From positions 1-9,988 of the forward strand of contig CAZVIK010000150.1 in the NCBI GenBank assembly GCA_964627045.1: 9,988 nt of DNA. The letters run 5' to 3'. Of this stretch, positions 1 through 7,000 are shown piece after piece (positions within the stretch are counted from its first letter, which is position 1; each line of letters opens with the position of its first letter). Origin of the DNA: CAZVIK01 sp964627045 (GTDB taxonomy: Bacteria > Acidobacteriota > Terriglobia > Bryobacterales > Bryobacteraceae). Below the pieces are notes generated by a model. It ran no database searches. It was given only the letters and a program-made list of their open reading frames with translations, and was not told where the DNA came from. The translations under genes and the position numbers were made by a program.

Positions 1-94
1 AGATCACCAACCCGGCCGAAATCAGCCCGATGACAACATAGGTGATCCCCAGCCAAACCGTCATCCGCCGTTCGTATCGCCGGTGCGGGTCCAT
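1..94 (-). CDS. N-terminus of an unidentified membrane protein (partial, runs off the left edge)
   Basis: Reading the minus strand from an ATG at 94 gives 31 residues with no stop before the window edge. The peptide starts with a strongly basic head (MDPHRRYERR), followed by a hydrophobic stretch of about 20 residues (VWLGITYVVIGLISAGLVI) that looks like a first transmembrane helix with the N-terminus in the cytoplasm. A TAAAAT -10-like box lies 11 bases upstream of the ATG, and no Shine-Dalgarno sequence is visible. The gene is divergent from argC. Too little is visible to name a family. The basic-head-plus-helix pattern and the absence of stops support a real gene, but a chance reading frame of this length cannot be excluded. 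Confidence 0.55.
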   Translation of the reverse strand, partial: MDPHRRYERRMTVWLGITYVVIGLISAGLVI

Positions 95-105
95 GCCAGC
101 AGTCG

Positions 106-111
106 ATTTTA
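106..111 (-). promoter_or_regulatory. Possible -10 box for the divergent membrane-protein gene
   Basis: On the minus strand the hexamer is TAAAAT (5 of 6 matches to TATAAT), 11 bases before the ATG at 94. The mRNA leader would be only a few bases long. I see no good -35 hexamer at 16 to 18 bases, so this is a weak call. Confidence 0.3.
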
Positions 112-138
112 GCCCAAGCCCGGCGCCGAAGGGCGGCA

Positions 139-166
139 CTGGAAACCGCCCGCGCTATGTTATAAT
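139..166 (+). promoter_or_regulatory. Extended -10 promoter of the argCBA operon
   Basis: A perfect TATAAT at 161-166 is preceded by TG plus one base (158-160), which is the extended -10 motif of sigma-70-type promoters. A weak -35 candidate, CTGGAA, lies at 139-144 with a 16-base spacer. Transcription would start near 172-174, leaving a leader of about 20 bases before the argC ATG at 194. The AT-rich patch is conspicuous against its GC-rich surroundings. It overlaps the upstream ArgR-like box, so a bound repressor would occlude it. Confidence 0.7.
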
Positions 167-194
167 TATTCACGGCGGTGAATAATTAATCATA
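157..194 (+). promoter_or_regulatory. Tandem ArgR-like operator (two ARG boxes) over the argC promoter and start
   Basis: The region holds a perfect 11-base inverted repeat, TAATTATTCAC (163-173) and GTGAATAATTA (178-188), separated by GGCG. It fits the established ARG box of the ArgR/AhrC repressor family (TGAAT, four A/T, ATTCA). Box 2 at 177-194 has TGAAT, AATT and AATCA, one mismatch in the core. Box 1 at 157-174 has AATT and a perfect ATTCA right half but a degenerate left half. The boxes are 2 bases apart, close to the 2-3 base spacing of paired ARG boxes. Box 1 covers the -10, and box 2 covers the ribosome-binding region and the first base of the argC ATG. Arginine-dependent repression is the likely effect; the regulator gene is not in the window. 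Confidence 0.65.
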
Positions 195-1201
195 TGAAGA
201 CTAGCGTTGGCGTCATTGGGTACCTCGGATATGGTGGTGCGGAGCTGGTGTCGATCCTCGGGAGGCACCCCGCCATCGAACGGATGCTCCTCGAAGACCG
301 GGCGGAGGTGGCCGACCCGCCGCGCCCACGCGGGTTCAAGGCGCACGAACGGATCACGGGAATGGCCGAGGCCGTGCGGCGCGAGGGCCTGTCGCTCGTC
401 TTCCTGGCCACCCACAACGACGTTTCCATCCAACTGGTACCGCCGCTGCTCGAAGCCGGGGCCAAGGTCGTCGATCTCAGTGCGGCCTTTCGCCTGCGCA
501 CCCCCGAACGCTACGCCCGCTGGTACGGCTCGACGCACACCCGGCCCGACTTGCTCGCCAGCGCCGTCTATGGCCTGCCCGAACTGAACCGCGACCCGAT
601 TCCTTCGGCCACGCTGCTGGCGAATCCCGGCTGCTACCCGACGGCCGTGAACCTGGCGCTGCGCCCGCTGGTGGACGCCGGCGTCATCGACCGCGCGGCC
701 GGAATCGTGTGCGACGCCAAGAGCGGCGTCAGCGGCGCGGGCCGTAAGCCCAGCCTCATCACCAGTTTCTGCGAGGTGACGGCGAACTTTTCGGCCTATT
801 CCATCCTGGGCCACCGCCACGTTCCGGAGGTGCTTCTGACCAGCGGGCTGGAGGAGGCCGAATTCAGCTTCACCGCGCACCTGTTACCGGTGGAGCGCGG
901 AATCCTGGAGACCATCTACTTCCGTGTGAAGCCCGGCCAGGACGCCGCTTCCCTGGTTAACATCTACGAGCAACGCTATAAAGGCGAGCCTTTCGTCCGG
1001 CTTTACGACCCCGGCCAGGTGCCCGACCTGCGGGCGGTAGTTCGCACCAACTACTGCGACATCGGCGTGAAGGTGGACGCCGCCACCGGGCGCGCCGTGG
1101 TGGTGGCCGCCATCGACAACCTGGTGAAGGGCGCCGCCGGACAGGCCGTCCAGAACATGAACCTCATGCTGGGACGCCCGGAAACCGAGGGCTTGCTGTG
1201 A
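194..1201 (+). CDS. argC: N-acetyl-gamma-glutamyl-phosphate reductase
   Basis: ArgC carries out the NADPH-dependent reduction of N-acetylglutamyl 5-phosphate to the semialdehyde, the third step of arginine synthesis in the cytoplasm. The 335 residues match the usual length. Residues 5-15 form the dinucleotide-binding start of the Rossmann fold (VGVIGYLGYGG). The catalytic cysteine is C147 in NPGCYPTA. SGVSGAGR (177-184) and GHRHVPE (206-212, with the conserved histidines) follow as expected. The C-terminal DNLVKGAAGQAVQN is also typical. The ATG at 194 is the only start that keeps the Rossmann motif near the N-terminus; a weak GGTGA lies 12 bases upstream. The stop overlaps the argB start by 4 bases. 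The ArgR-like box upstream suggests arginine repression. Confidence 0.96.
   Translation: MKTSVGVIGYLGYGGAELVSILGRHPAIERMLLEDRAEVADPPRPRGFKAHERITGMAEAVRREGLSLVFLATHNDVSIQLVPPLLEAGAKVVDLSAAFRLRTPERYARWYGSTHTRPDLLASAVYGLPELNRDPIPSATLLANPGCYPTAVNLALRPLVDAGVIDRAAGIVCDAKSGVSGAGRKPSLITSFCEVTANFSAYSILGHRHVPEVLLTSGLEEAEFSFTAHLLPVERGILETIYFRVKPGQDAASLVNIYEQRYKGEPFVRLYDPGQVPDLRAVVRTNYCDIGVKVDAATGRAVVVAAIDNLVKGAAGQAVQNMNLMLGRPETEGLL
1187..1201 (+). promoter_or_regulatory. argB ribosome-binding site and argC-argB coupling overlap
   Basis: GAGGG at 1187-1191 sits 6 bases before a GTG start at 1198. The start and the argC stop share GTGA (1198-1201). This decides the GTG start of argB and implies translational coupling. 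Confidence 0.7.
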
Positions 1202-1980
1202 GGCTGCTCGTCAAGCTGGGCGGTACGCTGCTGGACGCCGCCGAATCCCGCGCGCGGCTGGCAGGCGAACTGGCGTCGCTCGCCAAGGCGCACCAACTCG
1301 TGGTGGTCCACGGCGGCGGAAAGCAGATGACCCGGTTTCTCGCCGAGCGCGGCGTGGAAAGCCGCTTCGTGGACGGCTTGCGCGTCACCACTCCGGAGAC
1401 CATCGACGCCGTGCTGAAGGTCTTCACCGGCAGCGTGAACAAACAACTGGTGTGTTCGCTGATTGAAGCGGGCGCGGCGGCCGTCGGCATTTCCGGAATC
1501 GACGCCTGCCTGGTGGAAGCCGAACAGCTTCGTCCCGAACTCGGGCAGGTGGGCAAACCCGTCCGCGCCAACGCGAGACTGCTGGAGTGCCTGATCCAGG
1601 GCGGGTTCCTGCCTGTGGTCGCCTGTGTGGCGGGTGATCGCCAGGGGCGCGTCTATAACGTCAACGGCGACCAGATGGCCGTGGCCTGCGCCAAAGGCTT
1701 TGCAGCGGAACGACTTATCTTTCTGACCGACGTGGACGGCGTACTGGACGCCTCCAAGCGCCGGCTGGGCGTGCTGACGCTGGCCGAGAGCGAGGAACTC
1801 ATCCGCGCTGGGATCGCCACCGGGGGCATGCAGGCGAAGCTCAACTCCGCGGCCGACGCGTTGCTCGGCGGCGTCCGCCAGGTGGTCATCGCGCCGGGCG
1901 CGGCGCCCCAAGCGGTCGCACGGCTCCTGGCCGGAGAGGATCTTGGAACGCGCATGGTGAAGGAGGCCGCCGATGCCTGA
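1198..1980 (+). CDS. argB: Acetylglutamate kinase
   Basis: ArgB phosphorylates N-acetylglutamate with ATP, the second step of arginine synthesis. The 260 residues match the short, E. coli-like form of the amino acid kinase family. Visible motifs in order: VKLGG with the phosphate-binding lysine K6, HGGGKQ (38-43), the substrate-binding DGLRVT with R62 (59-64), NVNGDQ (154-159), TDVDGV (177-182) and GGMQAKL (209-215) with the second catalytic lysine K214. The stretch PVVACVAGD (139-147) differs from the usual PVISSIG-type sequence of the family. The protein lacks the N-terminal helix extension seen in arginine-inhibited hexameric kinases, so direct feedback inhibition by arginine is less likely; this is an inference from length. 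It overlaps argC by 4 bases and argA by 8. Confidence 0.95.
   Translation: MRLLVKLGGTLLDAAESRARLAGELASLAKAHQLVVVHGGGKQMTRFLAERGVESRFVDGLRVTTPETIDAVLKVFTGSVNKQLVCSLIEAGAAAVGISGIDACLVEAEQLRPELGQVGKPVRANARLLECLIQGGFLPVVACVAGDRQGRVYNVNGDQMAVACAKGFAAERLIFLTDVDGVLDASKRRLGVLTLAESEELIRAGIATGGMQAKLNSAADALLGGVRQVVIAPGAAPQAVARLLAGEDLGTRMVKEAADA
1961..1966 (+). promoter_or_regulatory. Strong Shine-Dalgarno sequence of argA
   Basis: AGGAGG lies inside the end of argB, 6 bases before the ATG at 1973. It is the best ribosome-binding site in the window and fixes the argA start despite the 8-base overlap with argB. Confidence 0.8.
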
Positions 1981-2557
1981 GGCCGCTGCCGTCCAACAGC
2001 CCGCCGGGACGATTACCGTCCGCAAGGCGCTGTTGCAGGACGTCAAGCCGCTGGTGGCGATGATCAACGCCTTCGCCTCCCAGGGGATCATGCTGCCGCG
2101 CACCGAGTTCGAACTGGCCGAAGGCGTCCGCGACTTCACCGTGGTCCTGCACAACGGCGAGGTGGCCGGCTGCGGCGCATTGCATTTCTACGGCCTGCGC
2201 ACAGCCGAGATTCGTTCGCTCGCCGTGCTGCCCACCCATCAGCACCTCGGAATTGGTAAACGCATCATCGACGCGCTGGAGGAAGAAGCCCTGGCCAACG
2301 GCCTGTTGTCGGTCTTCGCCTTCACCTACATCCCGAACTTCTTCGCCAAGCTGGGCTACGAGGAGGTGGACCGCCGCCTGTTGCCCGCCAAGGTCTGGAA
2401 GGATTGCCTGCGTTGCCCCAAGCTCCAGTGCTGCGACGAGATCGCGGTGCGCAAAGTTCTGGCCGTGGACGATTCCGGGGCCGTAGAAGACGCCGCCCCG
2501 GACGCCACCAACGGGCCGCTGATCCTTCCCGTCGTGGGAAAACCCACGGCCGGCTGA
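1973..2557 (+). CDS. argA: Short GNAT-type N-acetylglutamate synthase
   Basis: The protein probably acetylates glutamate with acetyl-CoA, the first step of arginine synthesis. It is a single GNAT domain (about residues 14-155 of 194) without the kinase-like domain of E. coli ArgA, so it belongs to the short form known from Mycobacterium and several other lineages. Supporting segments are LPRTEFELAEGVRDF (41-55), VAGCGALHFY (64-73), AEIRSLAVLP (78-87), the acetyl-CoA-binding loop HQHLGIGKR (89-97) and the NFFAKLGY (122-129) typical of GNAT enzymes. The cysteine-rich KVWKDCLRCPKLQCCDEIAV (140-159) also occurs in related short synthases. A low-complexity tail of about 35 residues follows. Co-transcription with argC and argB supports the assignment over a generic acetyltransferase. 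No argJ or argE is in view. Confidence 0.88.
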   Translation: MPEAAAVQQPAGTITVRKALLQDVKPLVAMINAFASQGIMLPRTEFELAEGVRDFTVVLHNGEVAGCGALHFYGLRTAEIRSLAVLPTHQHLGIGKRIIDALEEEALANGLLSVFAFTYIPNFFAKLGYEEVDRRLLPAKVWKDCLRCPKLQCCDEIAVRKVLAVDDSGAVEDAAPDATNGPLILPVVGKPTAG

Positions 2558-2675
2558 ACGCTCCGCTGTAAGCGGCCCGCGCCGCCCGCAACGGAGGCCG
2601 CCACAGCGGTGCGCACGCACTTCCCCGAGAATTCACTGAGAGCCGGTCCGCCGTGGGCCACTACTCTTAGTACCC

Positions 2676-3647
2676 ATGCGAGCGCTACCAGTCGACGTGA
2701 AAGAGTCCACGGGCAGGATTCTCTGCTGCACCGTGTTTCGCCCCTGCGGGAAGAAGCTGCTGGCCAAGGGGCATGTGATCAGCGACGAGGACGTGCAACT
2801 GCTGGCCACCGAGGGGATGGACCGCGTCTGGGTGACCGAACTGGAGGACGGCGAGGCCGGCGAGGACGAAGCGGTCATGCTGGTGGCGGCCGAGTTGGGC
2901 TGCGGCTCGCTGGTCATCCGGCCGGCCGCCGGGGGGCGCGCCAACCTGATCGCCACCGAGAACTGCTGCGTGCTTCTGGACGAGGAGTTGCTCCGGCAGA
3001 TCAACTGTAGCGGGAGCACGGTGGTCGCGACGCTGGCCAACTTCAGCTTCGCCGCGGCCGAGCAGCGCGTCGCCACGGTGAAAAGCGCGCCGTTCGCCGT
3101 CGCCCGGACCCAACTGGACCAAGTGACGGCCATCCTCAAGGACCGTGGCCCGCTGTTGCAGGCGCGGCCGGTGCGGCAACCTACGGTGGCCGTGCTCTAC
3201 ACCGACCCGGCGTCCGGTGAACGGGCGCGCGTGCTGTTCGACAACATCATGCGGCAGCGCCTGGAGCGGCTGGGAGCGGCGATCAATTATTCCCTGGCGG
3301 TCGTCGAAGAGGAGGCCGCTGTCGCGCGCGCGCTGGGACAGTTGGCGCGCATGAAACCGGCGGTCATCATCGTCGCCTCCACCACGGCTCCGGCCTGCCC
3401 CGAGGACACTGTGGGCCGCGCCCTCGCCAAGACCGGGCACCAACTGGAGCGCTTCATGGCTCCGGTGGAGCCGGGCAACCTGTTGCTGCTCTCCTACAAG
3501 GACGACATTCCGGTGCTCTGCGCTCCGGGCTGCTACCGTTCCGTGAAGCCCAATGTGGTGGACCTGCTGTTGCCGCCGCTGCTGGCGCGCTACCGTATCT
3601 CCGGCTGGGAAGTGGCCTGCCTGGGCCACGGCGGGTTGCTCGGGTAG
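2676..3647 (+). CDS. MoeA-like molybdopterin-binding domain protein
   Basis: The 323-residue protein opens with a segment typical of MoeA-related proteins (MRALPVDVKESTGRILCCTV, then KGHVISDEDVQLL at 31-43). Its C-terminal half is a MoCF-biosynthesis (molybdopterin-binding) fold. Supporting segments are PTVAVLYTD (169-177), EDTVGRALAKTG (243-254), MAPVEPGNLLLLSY (261-274) and PVLCAPGCYRSVKPN (279-293). The last two resemble the PVDPGNLLLL and PVLGAPGCARSPK motifs of stand-alone binding proteins linked to molybdenum-hydroxylase maturation. A role in molybdenum cofactor binding or insertion is likely, but the partner enzyme is not in the window. It has 11 cysteines, including pairs at 17-18 and 97-98. 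The start at 2676 fits the family N-terminus; no clear Shine-Dalgarno is seen. It lies 118 bases after argA, probably in its own unit. Confidence 0.8.
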   Translation: MRALPVDVKESTGRILCCTVFRPCGKKLLAKGHVISDEDVQLLATEGMDRVWVTELEDGEAGEDEAVMLVAAELGCGSLVIRPAAGGRANLIATENCCVLLDEELLRQINCSGSTVVATLANFSFAAAEQRVATVKSAPFAVARTQLDQVTAILKDRGPLLQARPVRQPTVAVLYTDPASGERARVLFDNIMRQRLERLGAAINYSLAVVEEEAAVARALGQLARMKPAVIIVASTTAPACPEDTVGRALAKTGHQLERFMAPVEPGNLLLLSYKDDIPVLCAPGCYRSVKPNVVDLLLPPLLARYRISGWEVACLGHGGLLG

Positions 3648-4000
3648 GGAGGCGCACCCGGCGTCACAGGCCGCCGCGGGACGGTTCTCCCGCAACGGCC
3701 CGCGGCTTCACTCGATCCAAGCGCTCCAGAAGCGCGGGATTTGCCTCAAGCCCGCCGTGGGCCAAGCCGGAACCCTCCTTTCTCTCCACCCTACCAGGGA
3801 GTAAGAGGGCGGCCACTCACCTGGTCCCCCCAGCGGAAGCCGCACCATACACCAGCCTCCCGGCGGCCTGGCTCGCTAACGGGGGCCGCCGCTCCCCGGA
3901 TCGGGCCACACCTTTCGAGCCGAGCTGAGCGGCCCACGCGAACAATGCAGGGCGGGCCGAGGGGAGACCGGCCGGCCAACGGCTCGCGAGCGTTCCATAG
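3648..4000. other. Non-coding stretch after the molybdopterin-binding gene
   Basis: No reading frame here looks like a protein. The open frames that cross it on both strands are arginine-, proline- and serine-rich shadows of GC-rich DNA. It contains a pyrimidine-rich run at about 3776-3797 and one GC-rich hairpin (3861-3891). No tRNA or recognisable RNA gene is apparent by eye. Confidence 0.5.
3861..3891. repeat. GC-rich hairpin, function unknown
   Basis: CGGCGGCC (3861-3868) and GGCCGCCG (3884-3891) form a perfect 8-base stem with a 15-base loop. No T-run follows on either strand, so it is not a canonical intrinsic terminator. It may simply reflect high GC content. Confidence 0.3.
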
Positions 4001-4002
4001 AC

Positions 4003-4041
4003 GCAACTCATGTGCATTTCCTAGTTGCAGCTTAGTTGCAA
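4003..4041 (+). promoter_or_regulatory. Repeated AGTTGC half-sites, candidate operator of the PepSY-receptor gene
   Basis: Three copies of one 6-base half-site lie in 37 bases: GCAACT inverted at 4003-4008, and AGTTGC direct at 4023-4028 and 4034-4039. The two direct copies extend to TAGTTGCA and are exactly 11 bases apart, one helical turn. They overlap the -35 box and spacer of the predicted promoter. This is the arrangement expected for a repressor or activator site, possibly metal-responsive given the gene it serves. I do not recognise the regulator family. Confidence 0.4.
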
Positions 4042-4053
4042 TATCCGTATACT
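4025..4053 (+). promoter_or_regulatory. Promoter of the PepSY-TonB receptor gene
   Basis: TATACT at 4048-4053 (5 of 6 matches to the -10 consensus) lies exactly 17 bases after TTGCAG at 4025-4030, a weak -35. The start of transcription would be near 4060, just ahead of the GGAG ribosome-binding site at 4062-4065. Confidence 0.5.
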
Positions 4054-4061
4054 GGGCCTTC

Positions 4062-4065
4062 GGAG
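4062..4065 (+). promoter_or_regulatory. Shine-Dalgarno sequence selecting ATG 4075
   Basis: GGAG is 9 bases before the ATG at 4075. This favours 4075 over an upstream in-frame TTG at 4036, which lies inside the predicted promoter and would add 13 residues unlike the family. Confidence 0.65.
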
Positions 4066-4074
4066 AACAGTATC

Positions 4075-7000
4075 ATGGATTCCTTTGTCACCCACCCCCG
4101 AGCCTGGAAGCCGAGGAAGTGGGTTTTCCGGCTTCACCTTTATGCGGGCCTAGCGGCGGGCTTGCCGGTTCTTGTGCTGGGACTGTCTGGCGCGGCACTG
4201 GTGTATTCACCGGAGCTCGAACTGGCCCCGCGTTGGGCTTCGGCGCAGGCCGCGCATCCGATGCCCCTGGACGAACTGTCGGAGACCGTTCTGAGGCGGT
4301 TCCCCGGCTTCCATTTGGAGGACATCCGGTTCAACACGGCGGGGGATGCCACGCTCATCCACCTGAAGAAGCCAGGCCACGGCGGCGGCTCGGGAGCAGA
4401 CCCTGGCGAGACGTTTCCCCGTATCGCAAATGATTTGCATATCGTCGTCGACCCAGAGACCGGCGAAATACGGAAGACCGCCGACCGGCATGCGGGTGTC
4501 TGGAACTTTCTGCGAAACCTGCATCACAACCTCCTTGCGGGCAGGACGGGGCGGTTGGTGGGCGGCGCCGGCGCGTTGGCGCTGTTCGCGATGTGCCTCA
4601 CCGGCCTGGTGATCTGGTGGCCGGGCGTGACGCTGTGGAAAAAGCGCACCACAGTTACCAAAGGCGCCGGCTGGAAGCGCCTCAACTGGGATCTGCACGG
4701 TGCGGGCGGGTTCTGGCTGGCGGCGGGCCTGGCGTTCTTCGCCTTCACCGGGTTCCAGCACGCCTTCCCAGAAGTCACCAAGGGAGCCCTGCGGTGGATC
4801 ACGGGCAGTCCGGAAAGGCCGAAGAAGCCCCACTCGGCCGCGAGGAGCGAGAAACGCGCGGACCTGGCAACCATCCTGGCCAAGGCGCAAGCCGCGGTCC
4901 CGGATGGAAAGGTAGCCCAGATCAAGTTGCCGAAGAAGCCGGACGAGCCATTCGAGGTTCGCATCAAAACGACGTTCGACGGGCACCACGAGGGCAACAA
5001 CAAGGTTTTCCTGGACCGGGCGACCGGGGAAGCCGTGCTGGTGGACCGGTTCGACAGCCTGCCTTTGGCGACCCGCGCCATCGAATTGCTGGGGCCGCTG
5101 CACAACGCCCGGTTCATGACCCTGAATCGCTCGAGCCTACTAGTGCGCCTGCCGTGGGTTGTGATCGGCCTGGGGCCTGGGCTGCTCTTCGTGACCGGTT
5201 TCATGATGTGGTGGAACCGGGTGGTTTCGAAGAAGTGGCGGGCACTGAAGCGGCAACCGGGAAGCGCGCAGGCCCAGCCTGGTACTCGCGCGGCGGGCAT
5301 CGCGGCGCTCGCGCTGCTGGCTGCTTCCGGCGCGGGGGCGCAGGACGGAATCCTGGCCGGGCGAGTGGTAGACCCCAGCGGCGCCGCGATCAAAGCCGCG
5401 AAAGTGACGCTGCGAACCTCGCCGGAGCGCGTGACGCGCTCTCAAGCCGACGGCCAGTTCTCATTTTCAAACGTCGCCCCTGGAGGATACCCGGCCAGCG
5501 TCGAAGCCGATGGTTTCGCCATCTGGAACGGCGTGCTTCGTCCGGGCGCTCCGCAGGAAATCCGGCTGGATATGGCGGCGGCGGTGGCGTCTATTACGGT
5601 GAATGCCGGCACAATTGAGCAGGAGCGGCTGGAGGATCCGGTGGTCGCCGCCGGCATCGGCCGGGAGGATATCGCCAGCCGGAACAACCGGCGTCTGAGC
5701 GACGTCGTGGCGCGAATGCCGGGGATCTTCCTGACGGGACCGCCGGGAGGCGAGAAGGATGCCCGCATCCGCGGCCTCGACAAGGAGTATTCACGGACCC
5801 AGGTGGACGGCGTGGTCATTCCCGACGGCGGCGAGAAGCGCGAATTGCAACTGAATCGCATTCCATCCTCCGTGGTCGAAACGGTGCGTGTGATTCGCAA
5901 CCCCACCGCCGAGTTCGAAAGCGACGGTCTGGCGGGCCGGGTGGACGTGCGGACCAGACCGGTTCCCGAAGGCCTTCACCTGGATGGACGCCTGGGCGCC
6001 GGTGCGAGGCAGGCGGCCGCCAACGACCTCGCGCAAGGCCAGTTCAGCGCGGGCGCCAGGGTCAACCGGCGCTGGGGCTTCATGGCAGGCTTCAATTTCC
6101 TGAACGACAACCTTCCGATCGAGCGGGAGAAGCTGCTGGCCAACCGCAACGCCGAAAGGGAAGACGAACAGCAGCACCAGCGTTCCAGCAACTTCTTCGG
6201 CAACCTTGGCATCTACACCGTGCGATCCGGCGACTTCCACGTGAAACCGGTCGCCATGGGCTTCGGCACCGGCACCGGCAAGCTCAAGAGCGGCCTGAAC
6301 GCCGCCGGCGCACTTTTAAGCCGCAGTGCGGAAACGGAGGCCAAATCGCAGCAGACGCGCGGGATCAGCGTGGGCCATCAGTTCGCACGGGCGTGGGGCC
6401 TGGTGTGGGACACGCAGGCCGGGTTCTACCGCAGCACCGAAGACAAAAACAAGATCACACAGGGCTTCAAGGTGGCGCAAGGCGCCTACACGCCGGAAAG
6501 ACAGACGCCCGAGATCGAGGCCAAGGCCGACCGGACATGGAACTTCGCGACTTCGGCCGCGTTGCCGTTTCACTCCGGCGTGTGGAACGAACTCAAATTC
6601 GGCGCCGCCTTCCGGCTTCGCGACCGCTTCCGCGACAAGAGCAAGTTCGAAATCGATCCGGCGGGGAACAAGAAAGACACCAGCACGCCGAAAGACCGCT
6701 ACACCCTGGCCGAAGACTACCAGGCCTACTTCGTGCAGAACCGGTTCCGGTTCACCGACGGCCTCTCGATCCTGCCGGGCGTGCGCGTCGAGCGCGTGGC
6801 GCTGACCGCGTGGAACCCGCTCTCGCAGGCCGCGCCCCGCGTGTTTCTCGATGTGAACCCCTCGGCGCACCTGCTCTACCGTGTGCGGCGCGACGTGACC
6901 GCCCATGCGGCCGTATCCCGCGGACTGGCCCGGCCGAAGTTCGACGAGTTGTCGCCCTATGAGAACGTGACCTCGACCAAGATCACGATCGGCAATCCGG

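Noticed and set aside
1051..2154. Long minus-strand reading frame opposite argC, argB and argA (also 1886-2620 and 2685-3695 on the minus strand)
   Set aside because: They lie opposite well-identified genes. Their compositions are rich in histidine, arginine and glutamine, with no recognisable domain. Such antisense frames are common in GC-rich coding DNA.
3861..3891. Intrinsic terminator after the molybdopterin-binding gene
   Set aside because: The stem is good but has no following T-run and lies more than 200 bases past the stop codon. It is listed only as a hairpin.
4036..4074. TTG start 13 codons upstream for the fusion gene
   Set aside because: It lies within the predicted promoter spacer and has no Shine-Dalgarno sequence. 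ATG 4075 has GGAG at a good distance and gives a typical PepSY_TM N-terminus.
3741..4433. Plus-strand frame spanning the intergenic region into the fusion gene
   Set aside because: It reads as low-complexity proline-, glycine- and arginine-rich sequence and overlaps the PepSY start in another frame.
4207..5393. Minus-strand frames opposite the PepSY module
   Set aside because: Composition is arginine-, proline- and alanine-rich without motifs, and the plus-strand frame has clear domains throughout.
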